Below, one piece after another: positions 26,608 to 35,602 of a stretch of DNA of 64,000 nt. The translations under genes and the position numbers were made by a program. The notes under the pieces were generated by a model, which ran no database searches, was not told the DNA's origin, and was given only the letters and a program-made list of their open reading frames with translations. The first letter of the stretch is position 1, and every line of letters starts with the position of its first letter. Origin of the DNA: Leptolyngbyaceae cyanobacterium RM1_1_2 (GTDB lineage: Bacteria; Cyanobacteriota; Cyanobacteriia; Phormidesmidales; Phormidesmidaceae); contig JAAUQI010000025.1 of NCBI GenBank assembly GCA_012032345.1, forward strand, positions 1-64,000, given 5' to 3'.

Positions 26608-27939
26608 ATGCCGACAACGATTGCGCTGATTGCCCACGATGGCAAAAAAGATGAGATGGTAGCCCTAGCCCAGCGCTATCAGGATGTGCTACAGCGCTAT
26701 CGCCTGATTGCCACAGGTACCACTGGAGAGCGGATTCAAGGGGGTACTGATCTGACAGTGGAAGCTTTGCTCTCAGGTTCGCTAGGGGGAGATGCCCAGA
26801 TTTCAGCCCAGGTTGCGACTGAGGCTGTTTTGGCGGTGATTTTCCTCATTGATCCGCTCCACGCCCAGCCCCATGAGCCTGATGTTAATGCTCTGCTGCG
26901 TATCTGTAACGTCCATAATGTACCGCTGGCCACCAATGTCGCCACCGCTGAAGCTTTGCTCGATCTGTTTGCCCGACAGCGGGTGGCTCACCTGATCTTT
27001 AACCCAGCCTCGGGACAGGGCAATCCGCAGCAGCAGCTCAGTCTGATTCGAGAAGTGCTGGAGCCGCGCCTGCACTTGGCAGTTCACTGCACAACCCCAG
27101 AGACAGATGCTGTAGTGCTGGCGCACTCAGCGATCGCGGCGGGAGCTGATCTGCTAATTGCTTCTGGAGGAGACGGCACCGTTTCTGCGGTGGCCAGCGC
27201 CCTAGTTCACACCGATGTGCCGTTGGGCATCATACCGCGCGGTACCGCTAACGCTTTGGCGGCAGTGCTGGGTATTCCGGCTGATGTGCGGGCGGCTTGT
27301 GAAGTAGTTTTGTCAGGCATGACCACGGTGATTGACACGGCCCGCTGCAACGGACAAACCATGACGCTTTTGGCTGGAATTGGCTATGAAGCGGGAATGG
27401 TGGAGCGGGCTGATGGTGATCTTAAGGCTCGCTTCGGCGTTTTGGGCTATATCTTTGCGGGGATTCAGCAGCTCAACGAGCAGGAACTTTTTGAAACTCA
27501 AATTGAGATCAACGGCGAGATTCGCCGCTTTCAGTCAGGGGCTGTTACGGTTGCTAACGCAGCGCCGCCAACCTCAGTGCTGGCCCAAGGGCTAGGCCAG
27601 GTGATTGTCAACGATGGTTTGCTAGAGGTGACTATCTCTACGGCCCAGACTAAGCTGCAAAGTGTCAACACGCTTTTGAACCTGTTTGGCTCAGCGCTGG
27701 TGAAAACAGCCACAGAACGAGAAGATACAGTGGCGCTGCGAACGTCCCAGATTCGGATTGAGACCACACCGCCGCAGAAGATTGTGCTCGACGGCGAAAT
27801 CGTTGGCATCACGCCTGTCGAAATTATCTGCGAACCTCGCAGCCTGGTTATGATTGTTCCGCAGTTGCCACCAGTGGTCAAAGAAAAAGCTCCTAGCGAT
27901 TTGCTAGAAGCTGACGATTCTCAAACTGAAACGAACTAA
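26608..27939 (+). CDS. Methylglyoxal synthase-diacylglycerol/lipid kinase fusion
   Basis: 443 residues, two enzymes in one chain. Residues 1-125 are methylglyoxal synthase-like: ALIAHDGKKDEMV, ATGTTGERI, GGDAQISAQVA and FLIDPLHAQPHEPDVNALL, which convert dihydroxyacetone phosphate to methylglyoxal. Residues about 130-430 are a YegS/DAGK-type kinase: LIFNPASGQGNP, ASGGDGTVSAVASAL (nucleotide site), IPRGTANALAAVLG, and the C-terminal IVLDGEIVG. The fusion is known in several bacterial groups. A link between glycolytic overflow and lipid phosphorylation is plausible but untested. It starts 20 bases after the SbcC-like gene, so the two may be cotranscribed. Confidence 0.88.
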   Translation: MPTTIALIAHDGKKDEMVALAQRYQDVLQRYRLIATGTTGERIQGGTDLTVEALLSGSLGGDAQISAQVATEAVLAVIFLIDPLHAQPHEPDVNALLRICNVHNVPLATNVATAEALLDLFARQRVAHLIFNPASGQGNPQQQLSLIREVLEPRLHLAVHCTTPETDAVVLAHSAIAAGADLLIASGGDGTVSAVASALVHTDVPLGIIPRGTANALAAVLGIPADVRAACEVVLSGMTTVIDTARCNGQTMTLLAGIGYEAGMVERADGDLKARFGVLGYIFAGIQQLNEQELFETQIEINGEIRRFQSGAVTVANAAPPTSVLAQGLGQVIVNDGLLEVTISTAQTKLQSVNTLLNLFGSALVKTATEREDTVALRTSQIRIETTPPQKIVLDGEIVGITPVEIICEPRSLVMIVPQLPPVVKEKAPSDLLEADDSQTETN

Positions 27940-27987
27940 CGCTCGCTCTCTCGGGCTGCTTTTACTAAAAACAGACTGGCCTACTTC

Positions 27988-28215
27988 TTACTTAGCCAGA
28001 ACTTCGCTGGTGTAAGCGTCTCCGCTGTAGACAGGAATGCGGTTGCTATAGTTGGTTTCTTGGCCTGTGACGGAGGTTGCGATCGCCTCGAAGCCATCAG
28101 AATTCCAGTTGCGCTCGTGGATAGGCTTAGACTGCTCACCGCGAAAGTAAGCCTGAGTGCCAATTAGGGCAACTGCGACCCAACCTACAACTAATAGAGA
28201 AATTACGATTGCCAT
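27988..28215 (-). CDS. Small single-helix membrane protein, likely thylakoid
   Basis: 75 residues: one N-terminal membrane helix (about 2-22, AIVISLLVVGWVAVALIGTQ), then AYFRGEQSKPIHERNW and a soluble tail ending SGDAYTSEVLAK. The pattern is conserved among cyanobacterial small proteins near photosystem II assembly factors, but I cannot confidently name it; Psb34-like is a guess. AAGGAG lies nine bases before the ATG, and a strong sigma70-type promoter sits 108 bases upstream, so it is probably well expressed and monocistronic. Confidence 0.7.
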   Translation of the reverse strand: MAIVISLLVVGWVAVALIGTQAYFRGEQSKPIHERNWNSDGFEAIATSVTGQETNYSNRIPVYSGDAYTSEVLAK

Positions 28216-28322
28216 GCTTATATCTCCTTAAACTTAAAGCGATTCATAGGGCGCTACAAAATCGAGCCTTCAACCCTGAGCGTTTTTGGGGTTTAAGCTC
28301 AAGTTTGTAACATTATGTAAAT

Positions 28323-28352
28323 AATATAGCCTCTTTTGTTACAAAGTGTCAA
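28323..28352 (-). promoter_or_regulatory. Sigma70-type promoter for the small membrane protein
   Basis: Minus strand: TTGACA (28352-28347), an 18-base spacer, then TATATT (28328-28323). The -35 is a perfect consensus. Transcription would start near 28316, giving a leader of about 100 bases. TTTGTAAC copies in inverted orientation flank the -10 (about 28304-28346) and could bind a regulator. Confidence 0.65.
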
Positions 28353-28650
28353 CTAGACTTGACTGAAGCGGTTAACTGCGATAAAGGACACCTCTAGGGG
28401 TAGCCGCTACTGCTCTAGTCAGATTTTTGGGGGTTGCCTGGGCTGGCATCACTACGGAAGCTGTCACAAAATAATCTGTAATTCCCCCTTTTCAGCTGCG
28501 GCGTCTTTTGAGTATGCTGGCAAAAGTGCAGCAATTTCTCTGGGCCATAGGCCGCTAATTCACTCTGCATTCGGCTATTACACAATCTCATAGGTCTGGT
28601 TTCGCTATCCACTGAGTTTTTTGCCCAATCACTCGCTGGCACGGAGCACG

Positions 28651-28911
28651 ATGCAAGATTTTTTAGTTCGCTTTCACCCTGAAGGACGATTGCCAGCGAT
28701 CGCCGTCATGGCCTACTACGGCTGCCTTAATCTGGTAATTTTTTTGCAGGCGATCGCCGTCGAAGAGTTTGAGTACTATGCCGTTTACGAAACTAACGCT
28801 TGGGATTTGGGCATGAGTTTTCTGATGTTCAAACCGTTTGAGTACGTGTGTGAGGTGCTGCTAGCGCTGTTGATGACCCGTCTGGAGATTGATCAAGCAG
28901 CGCTAAAATAA
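28651..28911 (+). CDS. Small conserved membrane protein upstream of yidD
   Basis: 86 residues from the ATG at 28651, preceded by GGAG; a frame from 28621 is longer, but this start fits the site. Two hydrophobic stretches (LPAIAVMAYYGCLNLVIFLQ, about 13-32; MFKPFEYVCEVLLALLMTR, about 60-78) surround the polar EEFEYYAVYETNAWDLG. I do not recognise a named family. It precedes yidD by 52 bases on the same strand, so a membrane-biogenesis association is possible. Confidence 0.6.
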   Translation: MQDFLVRFHPEGRLPAIAVMAYYGCLNLVIFLQAIAVEEFEYYAVYETNAWDLGMSFLMFKPFEYVCEVLLALLMTRLEIDQAALK

Positions 28912-28963
28912 GGAACGGGCAGTATACAGAGATCTGCTCGTTACCTACCCTACAGGCTAGCCG

Positions 28964-29185
28964 ATGCAAAAAATTCTCCTGGGAATCATCCGGCTCTACC
29001 GACGGCTTTTGTCTCCCCTCTTGCCGCCGAGCTGTCGATTTCAGCCCACCTGTTCGCAGTATGCGCTGAGTGCGATTGAGCGCTTTGGCCCCTGGCGTGG
29101 TAGTCATCTTGCTATTCGGCGGATTTTTCGCTGCCATCCGTTTCACCCCGGCGGCTATGACCCGGTGCCGCCCGTTGAGAAATGA
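28964..29185 (+). CDS. yidD: Membrane protein insertion efficiency factor YidD
   Basis: 73 residues with the complete family pattern: [34 protein letters not shown], and the ending [13 protein letters not shown]. YidD assists YidC-dependent insertion at the inner face of the membrane. In many bacteria it lies between rnpA and yidC; here it has moved about 21 kb away from that cluster. Confidence 0.93.
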   Translation: MQKILLGIIRLYRRLLSPLLPPSCRFQPTCSQYALSAIERFGPWRGSHLAIRRIFRCHPFHPGGYDPVPPVEK

Positions 29186-29276
29186 GCTGGCATAGGCGAT
29201 CGCCTATGCGTGGGGTGTTTGAAGCAATGTCTTTGCAGCGATCGCGCTAGCTGCCATCCAGGTATTTTTCCTAAAT

Positions 29277-30314
29277 TCAAAGCACGACGCTGGTGACGCC
29301 AAAAGTCTCTAAAAACGTCCAGACTAAGAAACCAGCATAAAGTCCTAGCAGGACGACGCTTTCGCGCTTTTTGAGAATAAGTCCGGTACGCAGAAAGGCA
29401 AACAAGACAATAGTGGCAAAGGTCAAAACTGCCATCATCGGAGCTGCTATGGCAAAATCAATTGGAGAGGCTCCGGCAATCAAAACCCCGACCGGAATCG
29501 CCACCAGCAAATCAAAAATGTTGCTACCCAGTACATTGGCGAGACTGATAGTACCCTGGCCTTTTTTAGCAGCGCGGACGCTCACCAGCATATCGGGCAG
29601 GCTGGTTCCGGCAGCGATTACCGTCAGCCCCCAGAGAAACGTTGGCGTGTTGAAAGCTTCGCCCAAGCCAATTGCCGCCCGCACCAGCCCCTCAACGCTA
29701 AAGACAATCAGCACCAGACTCAGCAGTAGCCGCAGCCACTGTTTACCCGCGTTAATCTCTCGCCGCGCTAAATTTTCTTCGTTCCTGCCACCTTGTTCAG
29801 CCCAGTGCTCCGCTGTGTCTTGCTGGTGCAAAAAGATATACAGCCCGTATACTGCAATCGGCATCAGCGCAATGGGGCGGGTCATCAGACCTTCCCACTC
29901 AGCCCCAGGCACGGGATTGTAGATTAGAGCAAAGGAAAAAGCCAGCAGCAGCACTGTGACGCTGATGATGTAAAACTGAGCGTCTTTGTAAACCAAAAGG
30001 CGATCGGCGGCCAGCCGTCCTCCCAGTAGGCCAGCCACACCGGGGATGACTAAGATATTAAAAATTGCAGAGCCAACAATGCCCGCAATGCCCAGCTCAA
30101 ATTCTCCATGAACCAGAGTCGCCAGCACCGTACTCGACAGCTCTGGGAAGCTAGACCCCACCGCCGCAATCACTGCGCCCTGCACCACTTCCGGCAGCTG
30201 GTAGTAGAGAGCCAGCTTTTCGGAGGCTACTTCCAGCAGAGAACTTGATTTCCAGACGACTGTAGTTGAGACGATCGCTAAGACGACGTAGAACAGAAGT
30301 TGCGAAAGGTTCAT
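29277..30314 (-). CDS. Ca2+/cation:proton antiporter of the CaCA (YrbG-like) family
   Basis: 345 residues from ATG 30314 (a TTG two codons earlier is less likely). Two inverted repeats of about five helices each carry the alpha-repeat motifs: AAVGSSFPELSSTVLA with GIVGSAIFNILVIPG (about 52-95), and AAGTSLPDMLVSVRAA with NVLGSNIFDLLVAIP (about 237-276). Between them is a hydrophilic loop (HQQDTAEHWAEQGG). These residues bind Ca2+ or Na+ in the CaCA exchangers. Ion choice is not visible from the sequence. Confidence 0.88.
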   Translation of the reverse strand: MNLSQLLFYVVLAIVSTTVVWKSSSLLEVASEKLALYYQLPEVVQGAVIAAVGSSFPELSSTVLATLVHGEFELGIAGIVGSAIFNILVIPGVAGLLGGRLAADRLLVYKDAQFYIISVTVLLLAFSFALIYNPVPGAEWEGLMTRPIALMPIAVYGLYIFLHQQDTAEHWAEQGGRNEENLARREINAGKQWLRLLLSLVLIVFSVEGLVRAAIGLGEAFNTPTFLWGLTVIAAGTSLPDMLVSVRAAKKGQGTISLANVLGSNIFDLLVAIPVGVLIAGASPIDFAIAAPMMAVLTFATIVLFAFLRTGLILKKRESVVLLGLYAGFLVWTFLETFGVTSVVL

Positions 30315-30413
30315 GCTCAAGTTTTGCCCAGGGAGCGCTCAGCAGGCTTTAGATTACCTCATGAATTTACCATCTGCGCTCTACCGCCTATCGGCGCTTT
30401 TTCCCTGACTGAC

Positions 30414-31109
30414 TCAGGCTTCTTTTTTGACGGGCGATCGCGCCGTGACAAATGCTTTAACCCAGTCAAACCAAGTCTCCAGCCCTGCCCCAGACCTAGC
30501 CGACACCGAAATTACGGTGACGTGGGGATTGATCTGTCTGATGTTAGCCTCGATCTGCTTGAGATCGATGTCTAAGTAGGGAGCCAGATCGGTTTTAGTG
30601 ATCAGCAGGCAGTCGGCTTCGCGGAACATAATCGGGTATTTTAGCGGTTTGTCTTCCCCCTCGGTCACACTCAAGAGAGCGACCTTGGCGTGTTCTCCTA
30701 CTTCAAACTCGGCAGGACAGACCAGATTACCGACATTTTCCACAATGATCAGGTCAAAATCAGCGGCATTGTGCTGCTGGCTAAGCTGGTGGATGCCGCC
30801 TGCAACCATTTTGGCGTCTAGGTGACAGGCGCGTCCGGTGTTGATGGCAATTACAGGTATGTCAAACTGGCGCAGGCGATCGGCGTCGAGTTCGGTGGTC
30901 ATGTCGCCTTCAATGACGGCCAGGGTAAGCTGGGGGCTGAGGGCGGCGACGGTGCGCTCTAGCAGGGCGGTTTTGCCAGCACCGGGGCTACTCATCAAAT
31001 TCAAGCAGGTGATGCCCCACTGGTCAAAATGCGCCTGATTGTGTTCGGCGTCGGCCTGGTTGACGTGGAGGAGATTGATGTCTAAAGCAGCGTCGAAGGT
31101 TTGGTGCAT
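30414..31109 (-). CDS. hypB: Hydrogenase nickel-incorporation GTPase HypB
   Basis: 231 residues from ATG 31109, the usual cyanobacterial start [18 protein letters not shown]; the frame extends 23 codons further to 31178. SIMIBI GTPase: P-loop [24 protein letters not shown], the metal/switch region [18 protein letters not shown], and G4 TKTDL. HypB delivers nickel to [NiFe] hydrogenase with HypA. No His-rich nickel store is present, and neither hypA nor hydrogenase genes are in the window, so it is an orphan here. Confidence 0.92.
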   Translation of the reverse strand: MHQTFDAALDINLLHVNQADAEHNQAHFDQWGITCLNLMSSPGAGKTALLERTVAALSPQLTLAVIEGDMTTELDADRLRQFDIPVIAINTGRACHLDAKMVAGGIHQLSQQHNAADFDLIIVENVGNLVCPAEFEVGEHAKVALLSVTEGEDKPLKYPIMFREADCLLITKTDLAPYLDIDLKQIEANIRQINPHVTVISVSARSGAGLETWFDWVKAFVTARSPVKKEA

Positions 31110-31239
31110 AGGGGTTTGACAGGTAGGGTGCCCGTAATTTCTAGATATTGTCCAGATATTGTCCACAAAGCCGCTCAAAAATTATTGGGGTGATGGCGAA
31201 AACTCTGCGGACAATAACGCTTCTGAGATTTTAGGGAAG

Positions 31240-32073
31240 TTAGAGGGCTGATTCGGGTAGCTCTGGTGGATCAGCGTCAAACCACTTGCGGTAAATCTCG
31301 GCATAGGTGCCGTTTTCGATCAGAGTGTTGAGGGCTTCGTTGACTGTGTCTACGTTGTCAGAGCCGCTGGGCAGGGCGATGCCATAAAACTCCTCGGTCA
31401 GCAGTTCTCCCACCACTTCCAAGCCGCTGAGATTGCCAGAGGCGATCGCGTCTAGCGTTACAGGCGCGTCGTTAATCACCGCATCAACATTGCCATTTGA
31501 CAGCTCTTGCAAAGCCAGCGGGGCCGAGTCAAAGGTGGTGATTTCTGCCCCTGGAATTTCAGCGGCTTTGTCCGCTCCGGTGGTGCCAATTTGGACAGCA
31601 ATTTTTTTGTTTTGCAAATCATCTAGCGACGTAATCTCACTTGCCGAGTCTTCGCGCACCGCGATCGCCAAACCCGCCTTGAAGTAAGGCTGCGAAAAGT
31701 CTACGGTTTCTTCCCGTTCTGCAGTAATTGTCATAGCGCTGATGGCAGCATCGACGGTACCCGCCTGCAGGGCCGGAATGATGCCGTCAAAGGGCAAGCT
31801 CTCAAACTCGACGTCTAACCCAGCCTCTGCGCCGATGGCTTCCATTAGGTCAATATCAAAGCCCTCTAGCTCACCGGACTCAGACTGAGATTCAAAAGGC
31901 GGAAAAGCGGGTTCGGTGGCAACCCTGAAGGTACCCTCTGGACTTTCACTAGCGGCGGGGCCAGACTCGCTGGCGGGTTCGCTGCCCCCGCCACCACAGG
32001 CAGTGAGCACCAAAGTAGCACTCAGCCCTAGCGCAAAACCTTTGATAAAACTAGATCGGCTAATGTTGAACAT
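31240..32073 (-). CDS. Polar amino-acid ABC transporter substrate-binding lipoprotein
   Basis: 277 residues of the SBP_bac_3 (GlnH-type) family. A lipoprotein signal with lipobox LTAC (about 23-26) is followed by a Gly/Ser/Glu/Pro linker. The two-lobed domain has FRVATEPAFPPFESQ, LEGFDIDLMEAI, FDGIIPALQAGTVDAAIS and the C-lobe EEFYGIALPSGSDN. It binds an amino acid at the outer face of the membrane. The ATPase gene is divergent across 256 bases, and no permease gene lies in the window. Confidence 0.9.
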   Translation of the reverse strand: MFNISRSSFIKGFALGLSATLVLTACGGGGSEPASESGPAASESPEGTFRVATEPAFPPFESQSESGELEGFDIDLMEAIGAEAGLDVEFESLPFDGIIPALQAGTVDAAISAMTITAEREETVDFSQPYFKAGLAIAVREDSASEITSLDDLQNKKIAVQIGTTGADKAAEIPGAEITTFDSAPLALQELSNGNVDAVINDAPVTLDAIASGNLSGLEVVGELLTEEFYGIALPSGSDNVDTVNEALNTLIENGTYAEIYRKWFDADPPELPESAL

Positions 32074-32329
32074 GGCGCTTGATGGATTCTCCTCGACGTT
32101 AAGTTTTGGTTAAGTAAGCATTCTAAACGCGATCGCCCTTAATGTCCTATCTCATTCTCGAGATCTCAACAGCCAGATAGCATACAGAAGCTGAGTTTTT
32201 GAAAATTGTCAGGGCTGAATATCACAGTCGTTAACACAAATACGGTATGACAGTTGCCGGAGTGCTATGCTAGCTGCCAACTTATGACCAACCCGCCTTC
32301 CCACCAATTTCTGTAAGGACACTGACGAT

Positions 32330-33094
32330 ATGCCTACCGACATGCCAGCCATTTTGTTTAGAAACTTAGATAAATACTTTGGATCTCTGCACGTACTCAG
32401 GGGCATGAGTGGGCAAATTCACCAAGGCGAGGTCGTTGCCATCATTGGATCTTCTGGCTGTGGCAAAAGTACGCTGCTGCGCTGCTTCAATCGACTAGAG
32501 CAGATTAACGGCGGCCAGCTGGTAGTCAACGGCATCGACCTGTCTAAAACCAACCTCAGCCGCAAATACCTGCTAGAGCTGCGGGCCAAAGTAGGGATGG
32601 TCTTTCAGCAGTTCAACCTGTTTCCTCATATGAGCGTGGTTGAAAATCTTTGTCTGGCTCCGCGCCAGGTGCTGGGGCAGTCTAGGCCGGAAAGCCGTGA
32701 AACCGCAGAGTTTTATCTAAATAAGGTAGGACTGATTGAGAAAGCTAAGGCTTATCCCGATCAGCTCTCGGGAGGGCAAAAACAGCGGGTAGCGATCGCC
32801 CGATCGCTCTGTATGAAGCCCGAAATCATGCTGTTTGATGAACCCACCAGTGCCCTAGACCCAGAACTGGTGGGCGAGGTGCTGCTGGTGATGAAGCAGC
32901 TAGCGGAAGAGGGCATGACAATGGTGGTGGTCACCCACGAAATGCATTTTGCTAAGGGGGTAGCCAACCGGGTACTGTTTCTCAACAAAGGCCAGGTTGA
33001 AGAAGAAGGCAACGCCCGTGAAGTGCTCACTCATCCCCAAAGCGATCGCCTGCGGGCCTTTCTCAGCCGCATGAGTATGGCCGAAGTAAGTTAG
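32330..33094 (+). CDS. Polar amino-acid ABC transporter ATP-binding protein (GlnQ-like)
   Basis: 254 residues. Complete ABC ATPase: Walker [17 protein letters not shown] (about 35-50), Q-loop [11 protein letters not shown], signature [15 protein letters not shown] (about 144-158), Walker [16 protein letters not shown], and H-loop VTHEM. The PAAT-type sequence [11 protein letters not shown] supports an amino-acid importer. It presumably works with the divergent binding protein, but the membrane subunit must be elsewhere. Its stop is only nine bases from the convergent antiporter stop. Confidence 0.92.
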   Translation: MPTDMPAILFRNLDKYFGSLHVLRGMSGQIHQGEVVAIIGSSGCGKSTLLRCFNRLEQINGGQLVVNGIDLSKTNLSRKYLLELRAKVGMVFQQFNLFPHMSVVENLCLAPRQVLGQSRPESRETAEFYLNKVGLIEKAKAYPDQLSGGQKQRVAIARSLCMKPEIMLFDEPTSALDPELVGEVLLVMKQLAEEGMTMVVVTHEMHFAKGVANRVLFLNKGQVEEEGNAREVLTHPQSDRLRAFLSRMSMAEVS

Positions 33095-33103
33095 CCAGCT
33101 TGC

Positions 33104-35122
33104 TCAGGTTGGGGTAGATTCAGGCTCTAGCGACTCGGCAGGCAGGGTGGCTTCGCTGCCGTTGCTGTCCCCAGTATCGACAGATTCAGTATTGACAGAC
33201 TCGCCCGGTGGTGGCGGCGGGGGTGGATCAGCAGTCGGCTGAGGCATCGGCACTTCCTCAACCGCTGAGAGTCGTTCAATCGTGAGTTCTTGACTGCTGC
33301 CGCCAGAAAGCCGTTTGAGCAGTTTTGGTTTGGGATCGTGCAGCAAATAGATAATGCGATCGCCGATTTGCCAGTCATCCCCTGCGGCAACTAGCTGTAA
33401 TTTTTCATCTCGAATAATAATCAGCGGCACCAGTTCTCCACTGCGGACTAGCGCCTTCAGGTGAGCCTGCTGAAACAAAAAGCCCTCCTGCCGCAGCTGC
33501 GTTTCGCCTAGCTTGACTGCGCCATCCTTGAGATGAGTATTCCAGGCTTTAATCGGTAGCTCAGAAACCAGAGCATGTTTGATCTTGGCCGTGGCTCCAT
33601 TATCTATCTGAGCCTTGTTAATACTCGGGAAAACGGCCATCACCCGAGGCGGCTGAAATTCTTCCATCGCTCTAAGGGCAACCACGGCGTTAACTTCACC
33701 GTTATTGGTCATCGCTACAAAGGTTCCGGTAGAGTCAAGTCCCGCATCTTCAAGCACATCAGCATCTAAGGCACTGCTGCTAAAAACCGTAAAGCCTGCC
33801 TGCCGCGCTTGTTCACAGGCATCCGCATCGGTGTCAATTAAAACTACCGATTCGCCATAATCTCGAAAGAGACGTGCTACCAGCAGGCTCAGCGAGTTGC
33901 AGCCGACAATAACCGCCCCTTGCGCCTGAGTCGAGGTAATTCGCAGCAGCCGAGCAAACCAGCCCGCTGTGATCCCCTGCACCAGAACCGTCATCAAAAT
34001 AGTCAAAAATACCAGCGCCTTGATCGCATCACCCCCGTTGACGCCGCGCTCCGTCAACAGGATGGCAAATAAAGAGGCCACAGAGGCAGAGACAATGCCG
34101 CGTGGAGCTACCCAGCTCAGAAAGACTTTCTGCCGCAGGTTCAAATCGCTGTTCCAGGTACACAGGATGATGTTCACCGGGCGCACCACCATCATCAGCG
34201 TCAGCACGGTAAACACCGCCCCCTGACCTAGGGCAAAGACGCTGGCGATCGAGAGATCAGCCGCCAGCAGCACAAACAAAACAGACACCGCCAGAATTGT
34301 AAGCTGCCCCTTAAAGCGCCGCAGCAGGCGCTCATCCGGTACAGAAAGAGCGCGAACGACAATTCCGGCCACCACAGTAGCCATCAGGCCAGACTCATCT
34401 CGAATCGACTGGGCCAGACCAAACAGTCCCCAAAGTCCAGCTAAAACTACTAAATTGCGCAGCTCTTCAGTCAGGAAATCTGCCCGCTTGAGAAAAGTAG
34501 CCAGCAGCGAACCGCCTATAGCACCAATGAGTGCGCCAATACCCAGCCTCGCCAGTAGTCCACTGACTACCGCTAGCGGATCGGCGTCGCCGTTGAGAAT
34601 AATATCTAGTACAACAACGGCTAAGATCGCGCCAACTGGGTCAATTAAAACCCCTTCTCCCTCTAGCAGCGTCGCTACTTGCCGATCGACAGGAACCTGC
34701 CGCAGCAGCGGGTTGATGACCGTCGGCCCGGTCACAACTACCAGGGAGGCATAGAGAAAAGCGATCGGCCAGGGAAACTCGCTGAGCCAGTGAGCAGCCA
34801 TGCCACCACCGATTAGAGTGATGAAAATACCAAACGTTACCAGATTTCGCAGACTGCCCGAGACTCGGCCCAGGTCTTTGAGTTCGAGGCTAAGGCCCCC
34901 TTCAAACAAAACCAGGGCCACACAAAGGGCCACAATGACTTCTAAACCAACGCCTAAAAGTTCAGGGTGAATTATCCCTAAGCCATCGCGCCCTAGCAAA
35001 ATACCAAAAGCCAGCAGAAAGATAATGCTGGGAACTTTCAACCGCTCTGCAATCACCTGAGCGCTGATGCCCGCTACTACGGTTAAAACAATTTGGAGCG
35101 TAATCTCGAAGGGGGTATCCAT
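33104..35122 (-). CDS. CPA-family Na+(K+)/H+ antiporter with RCK domain
   Basis: 672 residues. About 12 membrane helices in the first 390 residues contain VTGPTVINPLL and the DP motif GVLIDPVGAILAVVV typical of NhaP/CPA1 exchangers. A TrkA_N/RCK_N domain (about 398-520: AVIVGCNSLSLLVARLF, VVLIDTDADACEQA) and a TrkA_C-like domain (about 545-620) follow, so nucleotide or redox state may gate transport. The end is a Pro/Glu/Ser-rich tail. It is convergent with the ABC ATPase gene. Confidence 0.9.
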   Translation of the reverse strand: MDTPFEITLQIVLTVVAGISAQVIAERLKVPSIIFLLAFGILLGRDGLGIIHPELLGVGLEVIVALCVALVLFEGGLSLELKDLGRVSGSLRNLVTFGIFITLIGGGMAAHWLSEFPWPIAFLYASLVVVTGPTVINPLLRQVPVDRQVATLLEGEGVLIDPVGAILAVVVLDIILNGDADPLAVVSGLLARLGIGALIGAIGGSLLATFLKRADFLTEELRNLVVLAGLWGLFGLAQSIRDESGLMATVVAGIVVRALSVPDERLLRRFKGQLTILAVSVLFVLLAADLSIASVFALGQGAVFTVLTLMMVVRPVNIILCTWNSDLNLRQKVFLSWVAPRGIVSASVASLFAILLTERGVNGGDAIKALVFLTILMTVLVQGITAGWFARLLRITSTQAQGAVIVGCNSLSLLVARLFRDYGESVVLIDTDADACEQARQAGFTVFSSSALDADVLEDAGLDSTGTFVAMTNNGEVNAVVALRAMEEFQPPRVMAVFPSINKAQIDNGATAKIKHALVSELPIKAWNTHLKDGAVKLGETQLRQEGFLFQQAHLKALVRSGELVPLIIIRDEKLQLVAAGDDWQIGDRIIYLLHDPKPKLLKRLSGGSSQELTIERLSAVEEVPMPQPTADPPPPPPPGESVNTESVDTGDSNGSEATLPAESLEPESTPT

Positions 35123-35602
35123 AGACTCTCAGCGTCAGGTGACAGCTACGGTTTCCACTAGAAACCCGCTCGGCTCGATGGCGCACCCAAACTTAAAAGG
35201 CAACCGCCCGCAGCCAGCTGCTTGAAGATCAGATCACGCTTTAAAGATGACAAGGCGCTTCATTTCCCAGGGTAACGTGTCTTGTTTAGATGACAAGGGC
35301 CTTTTGAGTTAGCCATTCCAGAGGACAGTCCTGCTAGTATAGCACCGTGGATTGGGCTACCCGGTCTAGCCTCAGCTAGCCCATAGCCCCAGCCGCCCAA
35401 GAGTCAGCTAAGTCGAATCAGCTGAGGCGAAACAGATTTGGGGACGTGCTTGAATCATAGCCGTTTGCAAAAAGTCGGCCTTTCAAGGCGCTTACCTGCC
35501 CTCTTTGTGCCAGGAATCTGTGTTGAAACACTCCCCGGCGGCTGTGATCCTCGCCAGTGGCCGGAGGCAGACCCGACGCCATATCTAGTCGCATAACGTA
35601 AG
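35123..35602. other. Long intergenic region between the antiporter and alr
   Basis: 480 bases without a supportable gene. The phrase AGATGACAAGG occurs twice (about 35244 and 35288); TCAGCT and AGCTGA form a small inverted repeat at about 35402-35425. Both flanking genes are on the minus strand, so the antiporter promoter should lie close to 35123-35250. Confidence 0.4.

Noticed and set aside
28415-28642. 75-codon minus-strand frame
   Set aside because: Overlaps the upstream region of the 28651 gene, has no ribosome site, and its composition looks like random frame.
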